Shown: positions 1 to 9,302 of the stretch, piece by piece
Position numbering within the stretch: position 1 is the stretch's first letter
Layout of the letters: each line of letters starts with the position of its first letter
Origin: Comamonadaceae bacterium
GTDB taxonomy: Bacteria > Pseudomonadota > Gammaproteobacteria > Burkholderiales > Burkholderiaceae_C
DNA: 64,000 bases
Direction of reading: 5' to 3'
Assembly (NCBI GenBank): GCA_013297875.1
Contig: JAAFIW010000007.1
Span: 124,001-188,000 of the forward strand
The notes under the pieces: model-generated
Seen by the model: the letters and a program-made list of their open reading frames with translations, nothing else
What the model was told of the DNA's origin: nothing
Database searches by the model: none
Made by a program: the position numbers and the translations under genes

Positions 1-761
1 CTTTTAGATTGCTCGAAGCCGTGCGCGCTTACTGGAACAGTCTGCCGAACGACTCAGAACAAGACGATAAATCCACCTTCCGCTTCCTGCATGTATCAAC
101 AGACGAGGTGTATGGCTCGCTGGGCGCAACCGACCCAGCCTTTACCGAGACACACCGCTACGAGCCCAACAGCCCGTATTCGGCCAGCAAGGCCGCCAGC
201 GACCATTTGGTGCGCGCCTACCACCACACCTACGGCTTGCCAGTGCTCACCACCAACTGCAGCAACAACTACGGCCCCTACCACTTCCCCGAAAAACTCA
301 TCCCGTTGATGATCGTCAACGCACTGGCCGGCAAACCGCTGCCCGTGTATGGCGACGGCATGCAGGTGCGCGACTGGCTCTACGTCAAAGACCATTGCAG
401 TGCCATCCGCCGCGTGCTCCAGGCTGGCCAGACGGGCGAGGTCTACAACGTGGGCGGCTGGAACGAGAAGCCGAACATCGACATTGTCAAAACCATCTGC
501 GCCCTGTTAGACGAACTACGCCCCAGGGCCGACGCCACCAGCTACACCACCCAAATCGCCTACGTCAAAGACCGCCCTGGACACGACCGACGCTACGCCA
601 TTGACGCCAGCAAACTTGAACGTGAATTGGGCTGGAAACCTGCAGAGACATTTGAGAGCGGTATTCGAAAAACGGTGCTGTGGTATTTGGGGAACGATGA
701 GTGGGTGGCGCATGTGCAGAGTGGGGCCTATCGGGAATCGGTGAAGACGCAGTATTCATAA
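1..761 (+). CDS. rfbB: dTDP-glucose 4,6-dehydratase, 5' end missing
   Basis: RmlB/RfbB converts dTDP-glucose to dTDP-4-keto-6-deoxyglucose, the branch point for rhamnose and for 4-amino-4,6-dideoxy sugars. The reading frame (phase from base 3) is open to the window edge, so the N-terminal Rossmann part lies outside and about 252 residues remain. The remaining part shows VSTDEVYG followed by the extended-SDR catalytic pair in YSASK (codons at 177-191), then [14 protein letters not shown] and [10 protein letters not shown], all typical of RmlB. The TAA stop is at 759-761. It opens a glycan locus; besides rhamnose, its product could feed the DegT-type aminotransferase at 13028-14278. Family assignment is secure; which branch it serves is inference. 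Confidence 0.95.
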   Translation, partial: FRLLEAVRAYWNSLPNDSEQDDKSTFRFLHVSTDEVYGSLGATDPAFTETHRYEPNSPYSASKAASDHLVRAYHHTYGLPVLTTNCSNNYGPYHFPEKLIPLMIVNALAGKPLPVYGDGMQVRDWLYVKDHCSAIRRVLQAGQTGEVYNVGGWNEKPNIDIVKTICALLDELRPRADATSYTTQIAYVKDRPGHDRRYAIDASKLERELGWKPAETFESGIRKTVLWYLGNDEWVAHVQSGAYRESVKTQYS

Positions 762-779
762 CTTTGGCACCATTGTTAG

Positions 780-809
780 TTGATGAACATAGTGCTATCA
801 AATTAATAT
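780..809 (+). promoter_or_regulatory. weak candidate promoter before the flippase gene
   Basis: The 61-bp gap between rfbB and the flippase is AT-rich. A TTGATG at 780-785 is followed after 18 bases by TAATAT at 804-809, each matching four of six consensus positions. It could let the AT-rich block be transcribed separately from rfbB. This is a pattern match only. Confidence 0.25.
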
Positions 810-822
810 ATACATTACTCGG

Positions 823-2097
823 ATGCGTATTTCTCACCTAAGTTGGAATTTGACAGGGCTGTCCCTGCCATTGCTGATAGCAGCAACCACCATTCCACAC
901 TTGGTTGAAACTCTAGGGTATGAACGTTTTGGAATGCTTGCATTGGCGTGGGGGCTCATAGGGTATGCTGGTGCGTTAGATTTAGGTATTGGACGGGCCA
1001 CAACTCAGCATATTGCCACACTACGAGCAGGTGATATGGACGCCCAGAATCAAATACCATTAGTTCTATCTACCGCGGTGCAACTCACCTTAGTAGCAGG
1101 CATAGTTGGTAGTCTGCTCATAGTAGGGGCCGCATTACTTGGAGCAGGACAGTACATTAAAGTAACGCAAATTGAGCAAATAGAAATTACGATTTCAATA
1201 TTTCTCCTTGCAATAGCACTACCATTTCAAGCAGTTAGCGCAACTTACAAAGGTGTAAATGAGGCCTATTTAAACTTCAAGGGTATCAGTATTCTGAGAG
1301 TGCTATTAGGCATGGCTAACTTCGGAGTTCCGTATCTTGTATCGCTACATAGCACCAAGATATACTGGCTGGTCATGAGTCTGGTTATCTCACGCGGAAT
1401 GGCGTTGTACGCTTACAAACAATTGGCTGATCGCTGCGTCTCATCTAAACAATCTAGCGCAAGTCTTAATTTTTCACACGCAGTGGCAAAAGCTCTTTTC
1501 AAATTTGGTGGTTGGTTCACGCTGAGCAGCGTATTAAATCCAGCCGTGGCAACTGCTGATAGACTAATTATTGCCTCAACAATTTCTGCTGCCGCAGTAT
1601 CTGTGTATGTTATTCCTTACGAACTGGTCGTACAAAGCCTAGTTCTTGTAGGGGCCGTGACCACCGTCACCTTTCCGTATTTAAGTCAACTACGCGTAAC
1701 CAGTCCAAATGCTGTGCAAGCGACGTTCTACAAGATACTTGCCGGATCTGCTGCCATGATGGCGGTTATTACAATCATCTACATGTCATTTGGATCTTTG
1801 ATTATTTCAAAATGGCTTGGACCTCAATCAGACAACTCTCTTTTCACTGTGATGCAGGTATTGAGCGTAGGGCTTGTTCCTTACACGATAGGAACAGTTT
1901 GCGTCTCCTTATTGCACGCTCGCGGAAACACAGCATTGACAGCACAGATTAATTTAATAGAGTTTCCATTTTTCCTGATTCTTATTTACATACTAACAAG
2001 TCAACATGGAGTCGTTGGTGCCGCCTACGCATGGGTTTCGCGGGTAACACTTGATGCGGCGGTTATGCTATTTTTTGCTGCCCAACCAGATGAATAG
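823..2097 (+). CDS. Wzx-like polysaccharide flippase (MOP superfamily)
   Basis: Predicted inner-membrane protein of 424 residues built of about 12 hydrophobic segments, opening with a Ser/Leu-rich first helix and carrying the YERFGMLALAWGLIGY element characteristic of O-antigen translocases. Such proteins flip undecaprenyl-linked oligosaccharide units to the periplasmic face. It begins at the first ATG after rfbB; no clear Shine-Dalgarno is visible. Its end overlaps the start of the polymerase-like gene, which suggests translational coupling. Base composition is clearly AT-richer than rfbB, as is usual for horizontally exchanged wzx/wzy genes. The family call is good; the substrate is unknown. 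Confidence 0.85.
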   Translation: MRISHLSWNLTGLSLPLLIAATTIPHLVETLGYERFGMLALAWGLIGYAGALDLGIGRATTQHIATLRAGDMDAQNQIPLVLSTAVQLTLVAGIVGSLLIVGAALLGAGQYIKVTQIEQIEITISIFLLAIALPFQAVSATYKGVNEAYLNFKGISILRVLLGMANFGVPYLVSLHSTKIYWLVMSLVISRGMALYAYKQLADRCVSSKQSSASLNFSHAVAKALFKFGGWFTLSSVLNPAVATADRLIIASTISAAAVSVYVIPYELVVQSLVLVGAVTTVTFPYLSQLRVTSPNAVQATFYKILAGSAAMMAVITIIYMSFGSLIISKWLGPQSDNSLFTVMQVLSVGLVPYTIGTVCVSLLHARGNTALTAQINLIEFPFFLILIYILTSQHGVVGAAYAWVSRVTLDAAVMLFFAAQPDE

Positions 2098-3280
2098 CAT
2101 AGTTTGGCGTTTGTTGATGATCCCGTCGGCTTATGGCGTTTTAATATGGACGCTTTTGCTTTTGGCAGGAAACCTTGGCTTGGTCACTGTACACATATCA
2201 TCCCTGGCATTTTTAATATTTTTGTACACGACCGCATGCTTCGGGTTGTCAAGTTTTATTATGTATGGCCTGTTCAAATCGATTGACATCAAAGGAATTG
2301 GCACGGCAGTTTCATTCACAAAATTCGATAAGATCGTTTTTTTTGGCGTTACCGTTTTGGGTTTTGCTGGATTATTTATATACGTACGCGACTTTTCTTC
2401 ATTTCTTGGCGGATTCACTTCATTTTTCTTGGCTTTTTGGAATGAGCCACTATTAATAAGGGCATTGGCATCAGAAGAATCTTCAATTGGATTTCAGTTG
2501 TCATATTTTAGTTGGCTGTCAATATTTTATTGCATCTTAATTCTTGCACGCGATAAAAATCTATTTGCACGATCAAAAATAATTATTTATTCAATATTAA
2601 TTCTTCAGTTTTTTTTGAATTTAATGTTTATTGACAGAACTCGTCCAGTAATACTATTCTTAAGCGGATTTTTAATTTATTTGGTGTTACGAGCCCGATC
2701 TTTCAAGAATCCATTAAAGTATGTGTTTTATGTTTTTGCTGGACCACTAATTATTTTCTTTGTCCAAGCTATTTTCACTGAAAAGTACGACAAAGACGAA
2801 GGACTGATCGCTAACTTCTTAGTCTATGTTTTCGGTGGATTTGGTTACTTTTCTGCAGCAATCAACGATGTAAATCCAGACTATTCGTTGGTGCGTACCT
2901 TCTACCCGCTCGCAAAGGTTCTGAATGCTATGGGCTGGTCATTTGATATTCCGTCGCAGGTTCTTGATTTTAAGCAGGTGCCATTTCCTACAAATGTAGG
3001 GACATTTTTGGAGCCCCTATTGGCGGACGGTGGATTACTGTACATTTTTTTTGGTACGCCTATTGTCATCTTTCTTTTGGACATAGCGTCTTACATATCA
3101 CTTCAATCCAAAACTGCTCTTGGAATATTTGTATGGTCGAGTCTAGTGCTGGTTTCTATTTTTAGTTTTTTCGTTCCGAAATATAATGCAGCATACATCT
3201 ATTTATTTCTTGCCATCTTTTTTTTGATGTCTATATTTAGTCGTCGTACTTTTAAGAAATATGTGCGAGCATATGTCTGA
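2090..3280 (+). CDS. Wzy-like oligosaccharide repeat-unit polymerase
   Basis: A 396-residue very hydrophobic protein with roughly 10-12 membrane segments and a larger polar stretch around DINDVNPDYSLVRTFYP near residues 255-275, the architecture of O-antigen/capsule polymerases. These join lipid-linked repeat units in the periplasm. Wzy proteins have little sequence conservation, so the call rests on topology, AT-rich composition and position directly after a flippase. I chose ATG 2090, which overlaps the flippase stop (2095-2097); an in-frame ATG at 2054 would add 12 residues. The following glycosyltransferase starts 3 bases after its stop. Confidence 0.7.
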   Translation: MNSIVWRLLMIPSAYGVLIWTLLLLAGNLGLVTVHISSLAFLIFLYTTACFGLSSFIMYGLFKSIDIKGIGTAVSFTKFDKIVFFGVTVLGFAGLFIYVRDFSSFLGGFTSFFLAFWNEPLLIRALASEESSIGFQLSYFSWLSIFYCILILARDKNLFARSKIIIYSILILQFFLNLMFIDRTRPVILFLSGFLIYLVLRARSFKNPLKYVFYVFAGPLIIFFVQAIFTEKYDKDEGLIANFLVYVFGGFGYFSAAINDVNPDYSLVRTFYPLAKVLNAMGWSFDIPSQVLDFKQVPFPTNVGTFLEPLLADGGLLYIFFGTPIVIFLLDIASYISLQSKTALGIFVWSSLVLVSIFSFFVPKYNAAYIYLFLAIFFLMSIFSRRTFKKYVRAYV

Positions 3281-3283
3281 CTC

Positions 3284-4384
3284 ATGGCAATAAGTGTATT
3301 ATTTTTAACCCGCTACGATCGATTAGGTGCTTCCTCTCGGTTGCGCTCGCTTCAATTCTTTCCGTCATTGGCGGGGCATGGAATCTTGGTTAAATCACAG
3401 CCTTTTTTCGATGACAAGCTACTCGGCATCAAGTATAAAACGGGAAGATATAGCTTGAGCCAATTGCTTCATGCATATTATTTGCGCGTTGCACAATTAT
3501 TGAAGAAAAGTCAATTTGATTTAATTTGGATAGAGAAAGAAGCTTTACCATGGACGCCGACTTTTTTTGAGATTTTGTTACTTGGCGGTAGCCCCTTCGT
3601 CCTCGACTATGATGATGCGCTATTTCATAACTATGATCTTCATCGACTCGGCATAGTTAGGACTATGCTTGGTGATAGGCTAGATAAATTGATGAAAAAA
3701 TCAGTGATGGTAACCTGCGGCAATACCTATCTCGCTAGTCGAGCTGTTGCTGCGGGTGCGCCAAGTGTAGAGATTGTCCCCACGGTAATTGACTTGGATC
3801 GCTACCCTAACCATAAACCATCTTCGACAATCTCGCGCTATGGTTCAAAATTGGAAACCGAGCCACTTCGTATTGTTTGGATCGGCTCGCCTACAACTTC
3901 ACAATACTTACAACTTTTAGGCGATGCACTTCGAAAGCTTGCCGTCGAGCATAAATTTGTTTTACGTATAATCGGCGGCGGTTCGGTGAGTATTTCCGGC
4001 GTCGAAGTCGAGGAAATTGATTGGTCTGAGGACACCGAAGTTGAAAATATTCTCAACTGCGATATCGGAATAATGCCGCTGATCGATTCCCCTTGGGAAC
4101 GCGGTAAGTGTGGTTACAAGCTAATCCAATATATGGCATGTGGGTTACCTGTTGTCGCATCTGGCGTAGGTGTTAATTCCGAAATTGTCCGGGGAGGTGA
4201 AAACGGATTCTTAGCTGCCACGACAGAAGAGTGGGTTGATGCGCTTAGCAAATTGTTGCAATCTTCCGACTTGCGATTCCGAATGGGTACTAAGGGTCGT
4301 CAGCGTGTTGAACAAGAGTACTGCCTCCAAAAGATTGGTCCGCACGTAGCTAGGTTGCTGCGTACAGCAGCAGGGAAGCATTGA
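3284..4384 (+). CDS. glycosyltransferase, GT4-like
   Basis: A 366-residue predicted cytosolic glycosyltransferase with a two-Rossmann GT-B layout. The second half has the GT4 pattern: RIVWIGSPTTSQYL near residue 195, then NCDIGIMPLIDSPWERGKCGYKLIQYMACGLPVVAS (residues about 258-293), where the glycine-rich loop and the acidic region bind the sugar nucleotide. It presumably adds one sugar of the repeat unit on undecaprenyl diphosphate. It sits 3 bases after the polymerase-like gene and 2 bases before asnB, so it is in the same operon. Donor and acceptor cannot be told from sequence. Confidence 0.85.
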   Translation: MAISVLFLTRYDRLGASSRLRSLQFFPSLAGHGILVKSQPFFDDKLLGIKYKTGRYSLSQLLHAYYLRVAQLLKKSQFDLIWIEKEALPWTPTFFEILLLGGSPFVLDYDDALFHNYDLHRLGIVRTMLGDRLDKLMKKSVMVTCGNTYLASRAVAAGAPSVEIVPTVIDLDRYPNHKPSSTISRYGSKLETEPLRIVWIGSPTTSQYLQLLGDALRKLAVEHKFVLRIIGGGSVSISGVEVEEIDWSEDTEVENILNCDIGIMPLIDSPWERGKCGYKLIQYMACGLPVVASGVGVNSEIVRGGENGFLAATTEEWVDALSKLLQSSDLRFRMGTKGRQRVEQEYCLQKIGPHVARLLRTAAGKH

Positions 4385-4386
4385 CG

Positions 4387-6363
4387 ATGTGTGGATTTTC
4401 AGGTTTTTTGGGTGATCGGTCGCTTGACTCAGGGGATAGCCGTCTTAGGGTCATGACCGACACGATCGCTAATCGCGGCCCAGATTCGCAAGGACATTGG
4501 TTAGACGCAGACTCTGCTATTGCGTTAGGGCATCGTCGCCTGGCTATTGTCGATTTGTCACCCACTGGCGCTCAACCGATGCACTCAGCCAGTGGCCGCT
4601 ACGTCATTGCCTTCAACGGTGAAATATATAACCACCTTGATCTGCGGAAGGAACTTGACAAGGACGATGGACGGCATAAGTGGCGTGGCCACTCTGATAC
4701 AGAAACACTCTTAGCCGGTTTCGAAGTATGGGGTATTCAAGCCACAGTTGGGCGAGCAATCGGTATGTTTGCCTTTGCGGTTTGGGACAAACAAATCCGC
4801 ACATTGACCCTGGCACGTGATCGTCTTGGGGAAAAGCCTTTGTATTACGGTTGGCAAGGCAGTGGCAGTGCTGCGGTTTTCTTGTTCGGCTCAGAACTGA
4901 AAGCCCTGCGCGCGCACCCAGCCTTCAATGCGCTGATTAGCCGTGACGCGCTGTGCCTTTACATGCGGCATAACAACGTGGGCAGTGTGCGCTCTATCTA
5001 TCAGGGCATTTACAAACTGCCGCCCGCAAGCCTACTAACAGTTTCGCAGCAATCGCCCGAACCAGTGGTCACGCAATACTGGTCGGGTGCGCAGGTTGCC
5101 GAGCAAGGGGTGGTCCACCGATTTACTGGCGGCGCAGACGAAGCGGTAAATGCGCTGGAGGTGTTGCTCAAAGATGCGGTGCACCGGCAAATGATGGCGG
5201 ATGTGCCACTCGGCGCATTTTTGTCTGGTGGCGTGGATTCTTCCACGGTGGTGGCCTTGATGCAGGCGCAGGCGAGTCGCCCAATGAAGACTTTCACCAT
5301 CGGCTTCCATGACGACGTTTACAACGAAGCGGTGCATGCGAAGGCCGTGGCTGCGCACCTCGGCACGGACCACACCGAGCTGTATGTCACGTCTGACCAA
5401 GCCCTGGCTGTTATTCCGCGTTTGCCGGCCATGTATGACGAGCCGTTTGCTGATTCGTCGCAGATTCCTACTTTTTTGGTCAGCCAGTTGGCGCGCCAGC
5501 ACGTCACCGTTTCGCTCTCGGGCGACGCTGGCGATGAACTGTTTTGCGGCTACAACCGCTACCAACTCACCGCCAGTTTGTGGAAAAAACTTTCTGCCCT
5601 GCCGGTTCCCATGCGCCGCGCTCTGGCTTGGGGGCTTACCCGACTGTCACCGAGCAGATTGAACCGCTTGGCCACACACACAGGCGCTTTTAGCCGCTGG
5701 GCCAACATGGGGGAGAAGCTTCACAAGGGCGCAGGCGTCATGTCAGCGGGTAGTGCTGCGGAGTTGTACCGAGGCATGGTGTCCCAATGGCCCGACCCTG
5801 CCGAAGTGGTGATCGGCGGCACCGAACCCCCGACGCTGCTCTCTGGGCTACAACCCGCACTGCAAGGCCTGAGCGACGTGGAACGGATGATGGCGCTGGA
5901 CATGCTGACCTATTTACCAGATGACATTTTGGCAAAGGTAGACCGGGCTTCCATGGCTGTCAGCCTGGAGTCACGCGTTCCGTTTCTCGACCACCGGGTG
6001 GTGGAATTTGCCTGGGCTTTGCCCATGGAATACAAACTGCGCCGCGAAAACAATAGCTACACCACCAAGTGGGTTCTGCGCCAGGTGCTATACCGACACG
6101 TGCCCCGAGAGTTAATCGAGCGGCCTAAGATGGGCTTTGGTGTGCCGATTGACAGTTGGCTGCGCGGGCCACTGCGCGAATGGGCAGAAGACTTGTTGGA
6201 CGAATCCCGGCTGAAGCGGGAGGGCTATTTCAACCCTGCGCCCATCCGTCAAAAATGGGCTGAACATTTGAGCGGGCAGCGCAACTGGCAGCACCCGTTG
6301 TGGTGCGTTTTGATGTTTCAGGCTTGGCTGGCGGAGCAAGCGTTGCCTGGCGGCAATGTATGA
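4387..6363 (+). CDS. asnB: asparagine synthetase B-type amidotransferase (glutamine-hydrolysing)
   Basis: Class II glutamine amidotransferase fused to an ATP-dependent amide synthetase, 658 residues. The start must be ATG 4387 because Cys2 of MCGFSGFLGD is the N-terminal nucleophile; an upstream TTG (4381) would bury it. The glutaminase part shows IANRGPDSQG, GHRRLAIVDLS and FNGEIYN; the synthetase part has the ATP-pyrophosphate loop in LGAFLSGGVDSSTVVAL (about residue 280) and SLSGDAGDELFCGYNRY. AsnB homologues inside polysaccharide loci often amidate a uronic acid rather than aspartate; that role is inferred from context. The last four bases overlap the next gene (ATGA). Confidence 0.93.
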   Translation: MCGFSGFLGDRSLDSGDSRLRVMTDTIANRGPDSQGHWLDADSAIALGHRRLAIVDLSPTGAQPMHSASGRYVIAFNGEIYNHLDLRKELDKDDGRHKWRGHSDTETLLAGFEVWGIQATVGRAIGMFAFAVWDKQIRTLTLARDRLGEKPLYYGWQGSGSAAVFLFGSELKALRAHPAFNALISRDALCLYMRHNNVGSVRSIYQGIYKLPPASLLTVSQQSPEPVVTQYWSGAQVAEQGVVHRFTGGADEAVNALEVLLKDAVHRQMMADVPLGAFLSGGVDSSTVVALMQAQASRPMKTFTIGFHDDVYNEAVHAKAVAAHLGTDHTELYVTSDQALAVIPRLPAMYDEPFADSSQIPTFLVSQLARQHVTVSLSGDAGDELFCGYNRYQLTASLWKKLSALPVPMRRALAWGLTRLSPSRLNRLATHTGAFSRWANMGEKLHKGAGVMSAGSAAELYRGMVSQWPDPAEVVIGGTEPPTLLSGLQPALQGLSDVERMMALDMLTYLPDDILAKVDRASMAVSLESRVPFLDHRVVEFAWALPMEYKLRRENNSYTTKWVLRQVLYRHVPRELIERPKMGFGVPIDSWLRGPLREWAEDLLDESRLKREGYFNPAPIRQKWAEHLSGQRNWQHPLWCVLMFQAWLAEQALPGGNV

Positions 6364-7508
6364 AGTTTTTACTCATCGCAGGCCTGGCCGAGTCACTGCT
6401 TAACTTTCGTGGCCCCTTGATTGCTGCCCTGCAAGCCTGTGGCTTGCAAGTGCATGTGGCCGCACCAGACTTGCCCGCAGGCCACGCTACCCGGTTGGCG
6501 CTGGAGGCGCGAAACCTGGCGGTTCACAACATCCCCATGCGACGCACCGGCACCAACCCGGTGGCCGACTTGCAAACCCTGTGGGCCCTGTGGCGCCTGA
6601 TGCGCCTCGTGCAGCCCGAGATGGTTTTGGGCTACACCATCAAGCCGGTTGTTTACGGTTCGCTGGCTGCATGGCTGGCCGGGGTGCCGCGGCGCTTCGC
6701 GCTGGTGACCGGGCTGGGGTATGCATTTCTAGGTGGTGATCAGGCGGGGCAGCGGGGGCCTCGGGCTCGTCTTCAGGCGCTAGTGCAGTGGCTATATGCC
6801 GTGGCCCTGGCACGTGTGCACAAGGTGTTTTTTCAAAACCAGGATGACCAAGCGCTGTTTCGCCAACGCGGCATGTTGGCGGCCAATACGCCTTCCTGCG
6901 TGGTGAATGGTTCTGGGGTGGACGTGGCCAGTTTTGCGATGGTGCCCCTGCCGGACGCAGCTTTAGGTAGCCCGGTTCGTTTTCTGCTCATTGCCCGCCT
7001 GCTGGGCGACAAAGGCGTGCGTGAATATGCGCAGGCCGCTGCCCGGGTTCGCGCAGTGCACCCGCAAGTGCAATGCGTGCTGGTCGGTTGGATTGATTCC
7101 AACCCCAATGCAATTGGCCAAGCTGAGTTGGACGCTTGGGTGGCCGATGGCTGCATTAAATTTCTGGGTCGGCTGGCAGACGTTCGCCCGGCCATTGCCG
7201 ATTGCAGCGTGTACGTGCTGCCCTCGTACCGCGAGGGCACGCCGCGCACCGTGCTGGAAGCCATGGCCATGGGCCGCGCCATCATCACGACGGATGTGCC
7301 CGGTTGCCGCGAAACAGTGGTCGATGGCGACAATGGTTTTCTGGTGCCAGTCAAATCCGTCGATGCGCTGGAGCGCGCCATGCTGCAGTTTGTTAACGAC
7401 GCCTCGCTGGCACCGCGCATGGGCTTGCGCTCACGCCAGATCGCGCAAGACAAGTACGACGTGCACAAAGTCAACGCAGTGATGCTGCGTGAAATGGGCA
7501 TTGCATAA
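6360..7508 (+). CDS. glycosyltransferase, GT4 family, PglA-like by context
   Basis: A 382-residue GT-B enzyme. The start is ATG 6360, sharing ATGA with the asnB stop, although an open frame extends 60 bases further upstream. It opens MKFLLIAGLAESLLNFRGPL, has VLGYTIKPVVYGSLAAW (about residue 97), and in the C-terminal half VYVLPSYREGTPRTVLEAMAMGRAIITTDVPGCRE, the GT4 donor-binding block with the catalytic Glu region. In bacillosamine-type systems a GT4 of this kind (PglA) adds the second sugar to the lipid-linked first sugar made by PglC; the gene after this one is PglC-like. Function as PglA equivalent is inference. Confidence 0.88.
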   Translation: MKFLLIAGLAESLLNFRGPLIAALQACGLQVHVAAPDLPAGHATRLALEARNLAVHNIPMRRTGTNPVADLQTLWALWRLMRLVQPEMVLGYTIKPVVYGSLAAWLAGVPRRFALVTGLGYAFLGGDQAGQRGPRARLQALVQWLYAVALARVHKVFFQNQDDQALFRQRGMLAANTPSCVVNGSGVDVASFAMVPLPDAALGSPVRFLLIARLLGDKGVREYAQAAARVRAVHPQVQCVLVGWIDSNPNAIGQAELDAWVADGCIKFLGRLADVRPAIADCSVYVLPSYREGTPRTVLEAMAMGRAIITTDVPGCRETVVDGDNGFLVPVKSVDALERAMLQFVNDASLAPRMGLRSRQIAQDKYDVHKVNAVMLREMGIA

Positions 7509-7517
7509 CGTTTTTTT

Positions 7518-7575
7518 AGCCCATTTTAGGGCTTTAGCCCTTATAAATACTGCTCAAGCAGCTATCATTTTTGAA
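7518..7575 (+). repeat. dispersed palindromic repeat, copy 1 (intergenic)
   Basis: Lies in the 123-bp gap before the PglC-like gene. It holds the family core CTGCTCAAGCAG (7550-7561, self-complementary around the central CA) inside AAATA...GCTATCATTTTTG, preceded by AGCCC/GGGCT (7518-7522 and 7529-7533) that can form a second hairpin. Same layout as the other copies in this window. It may act as a partial terminator between the two genes. Confidence 0.85.
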
Positions 7576-7631
7576 GCAACACTTATGCATTCCATCCACA
7601 TGCCTCTTATGCACCCAGTTGCCATCACCAG

Positions 7632-8234
7632 ATGAAACGTATTTTTGACCTTGTTTTATGCACTATGGGCTTGCTGCTTCTTGGCTTGCCACTTTTGTTC
7701 TTGGCATGGCAAATTCGCCGTAAGCTGGGCAGCCCGGTGCTGTTTCGGCAAACGCGCCCTGGGTTGCACGGCAAACCGTTTGAGATGGTGAAGTTTCGCA
7801 GCATGACGGACGCGGTGGGGCCGGATGGAAAACTATTGCCTGATGACCAGCGTATGACCCACTTTGGTCAGGTGTTGCGGGGGAGCAGCCTGGATGAACT
7901 GCCAGAGCTGTGGAATGTAATTAAAGGCGATATGAGCCTGGTCGGCCCTAGGCCGTTGCTGATGGAATATCTGACTTTGTATTCCTCCGAGCAGGCACGC
8001 CGCCATGAAGTGCGGCCAGGCATCACCGGCTGGGCGCAGATCAATGGGCGTAACAGCGTGGGCTGGGAAGATAAGTTCAAGCTAGATGTTTGGTATGTCG
8101 ACAATCGGTCTTTGCTTTTAGATGTCAAGATTATTTGGTTGACTGTCAAGAAGGTGTGGATGCGTGAAGGGATCAGCGCTTCGGGTGAAGTAACGATGAC
8201 CGCCTTCACTGGCAACACCACGCCGAACAAGTAG
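7632..8234 (+). CDS. initiating sugar phosphotransferase, PglC/WcaJ family
   Basis: Monotopic phosphoglycosyl transferase (bacterial sugar transferase family), 200 residues, close to the size of PglC. It moves a sugar-1-phosphate from a nucleotide sugar to undecaprenyl phosphate at the inner membrane. An N-terminal hydrophobic helix (residues about 8-25) is followed by RQTRPGLHGKPFEMVKFRSM, the Asp-Glu catalytic dyad in SSLDELPELWNV, GDMSLVGPRPLL and RPGITGWAQINGRN. With the 4,6-dehydratase, aminotransferase and acyltransferase downstream the likely substrate is a UDP-linked bacillosamine-type sugar. It ends 7 bases before the first KASIII gene, where AT content rises sharply. Confidence 0.93.
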   Translation: MKRIFDLVLCTMGLLLLGLPLLFLAWQIRRKLGSPVLFRQTRPGLHGKPFEMVKFRSMTDAVGPDGKLLPDDQRMTHFGQVLRGSSLDELPELWNVIKGDMSLVGPRPLLMEYLTLYSSEQARRHEVRPGITGWAQINGRNSVGWEDKFKLDVWYVDNRSLLLDVKIIWLTVKKVWMREGISASGEVTMTAFTGNTTPNK

Positions 8235-8241
8235 ACAGACG

Positions 8242-9288
8242 ATGAATACAAAATACACGTATACCGTAGATTGCCAACAGGCCCGCGTGGTCGATATTGC
8301 AGCGTACCTGCCTGCTAATATTCTTACTAATGAAGATTTAGAGGCGATACATCCAGAGTGGCCTGCAACTAAGATATACGAGAAAACCGGAATAAAAACA
8401 AGACACATTGCTGCGCCAGGTGAGACCGCTTCGGATTTGGCTTTTGAGGCAGCTCAGAATCTATTCAAAAGAGATATTGTTCGCAGAGAAGATGTAGATT
8501 TCATAATTCTTTGCACGCAAGCGCCTGACTACATATTACCTACCTCAGCTTGTGTGCTGCAGCATAGACTTGGTATACCTAGACATGCGGGCGCTCTGGA
8601 TATAAATCTTGGATGTTCAGGCTATGTTTATGGATTGTCTTTGGCCAAAGGATTGATAGAAACGGGCGCGGCCAGTTGCGTTTTGTTGTTGACGGCTGAT
8701 ACTTATTCAAAATATATTCATCCACTTGACAAGAGCGTGAGAACCCTATTTGGAGATGCCGGTGCCGCTACAGCAGTCGTAGCAGATTATTCTGACTCGC
8801 AGTTGCTTGGCCCGTTTGTTTTTGGTACTGACGGTAGCGGGGCTAAGAACTTAATCGTTGAAGCGGGCTCGTTTCGCCGTCCTGCAGATAGAGATTCATC
8901 GATTGAGTATTCAGATGGCTCTGGAAATACACGCACGGCAGAGAATCTGTACATGGATGGGGCCGAGGTGATGGCGTTTTCACTGAAGGAAGTACCAAAG
9001 GCCCTGGATCTTCTATTGTCGAAAGCAGGATACAACAAAGAAGACATTGATTTCTTTGTTCTTCATCAAGCAAATAAATTTATGCTTGAAGCACTACGCA
9101 AGAAGCTGAAGGTCTCAGCTGACAAGTTTCCTGTCTATGTAGAAAACTACGGAAACACAGTTTCTTCAACCATTCCGTTGGCATTGATCGAAATGCGACG
9201 GCACGAGCAATTGAAGCAGGGAACATCAATGGTATTACTAGGGTTTGGCGTAGGCTATTCATGGGCAGGTTGCGTTTTGAAATTTTAA
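8242..9288 (+). CDS. 3-oxoacyl-ACP synthase III-like protein (first of two)
   Basis: KASIII-fold thiolase superfamily member, 348 residues (E. coli FabH about 317). The full catalytic triad is visible: Cys125 in NLGCSGYVYG, His275 in VLHQANKF and Asn305 in ENYGNTVSS. FabH-type enzymes condense acyl-CoA with malonyl-ACP; some homologues instead transfer acyl groups to sugars or alcohols. Immediately followed by an acyl carrier protein and a second KASIII, inside a glycan locus, so it probably builds or transfers an acyl substituent of a sugar rather than starting fatty-acid synthesis. AT-rich relative to the flanking genes, consistent with transfer. Confidence 0.9.
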   Translation: MNTKYTYTVDCQQARVVDIAAYLPANILTNEDLEAIHPEWPATKIYEKTGIKTRHIAAPGETASDLAFEAAQNLFKRDIVRREDVDFIILCTQAPDYILPTSACVLQHRLGIPRHAGALDINLGCSGYVYGLSLAKGLIETGAASCVLLLTADTYSKYIHPLDKSVRTLFGDAGAATAVVADYSDSQLLGPFVFGTDGSGAKNLIVEAGSFRRPADRDSSIEYSDGSGNTRTAENLYMDGAEVMAFSLKEVPKALDLLLSKAGYNKEDIDFFVLHQANKFMLEALRKKLKVSADKFPVYVENYGNTVSSTIPLALIEMRRHEQLKQGTSMVLLGFGVGYSWAGCVLKF

Positions 9289-9302
9289 ACGAGGATACTC
9301 AA

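Noticed and set aside
8242-9288. Housekeeping FabH for fatty-acid initiation
   Set aside because: Two KASIII paralogues with a private ACP in an AT-rich glycan operon fit a secondary pathway; a housekeeping fabH would sit with plsX-fabD-fabG.
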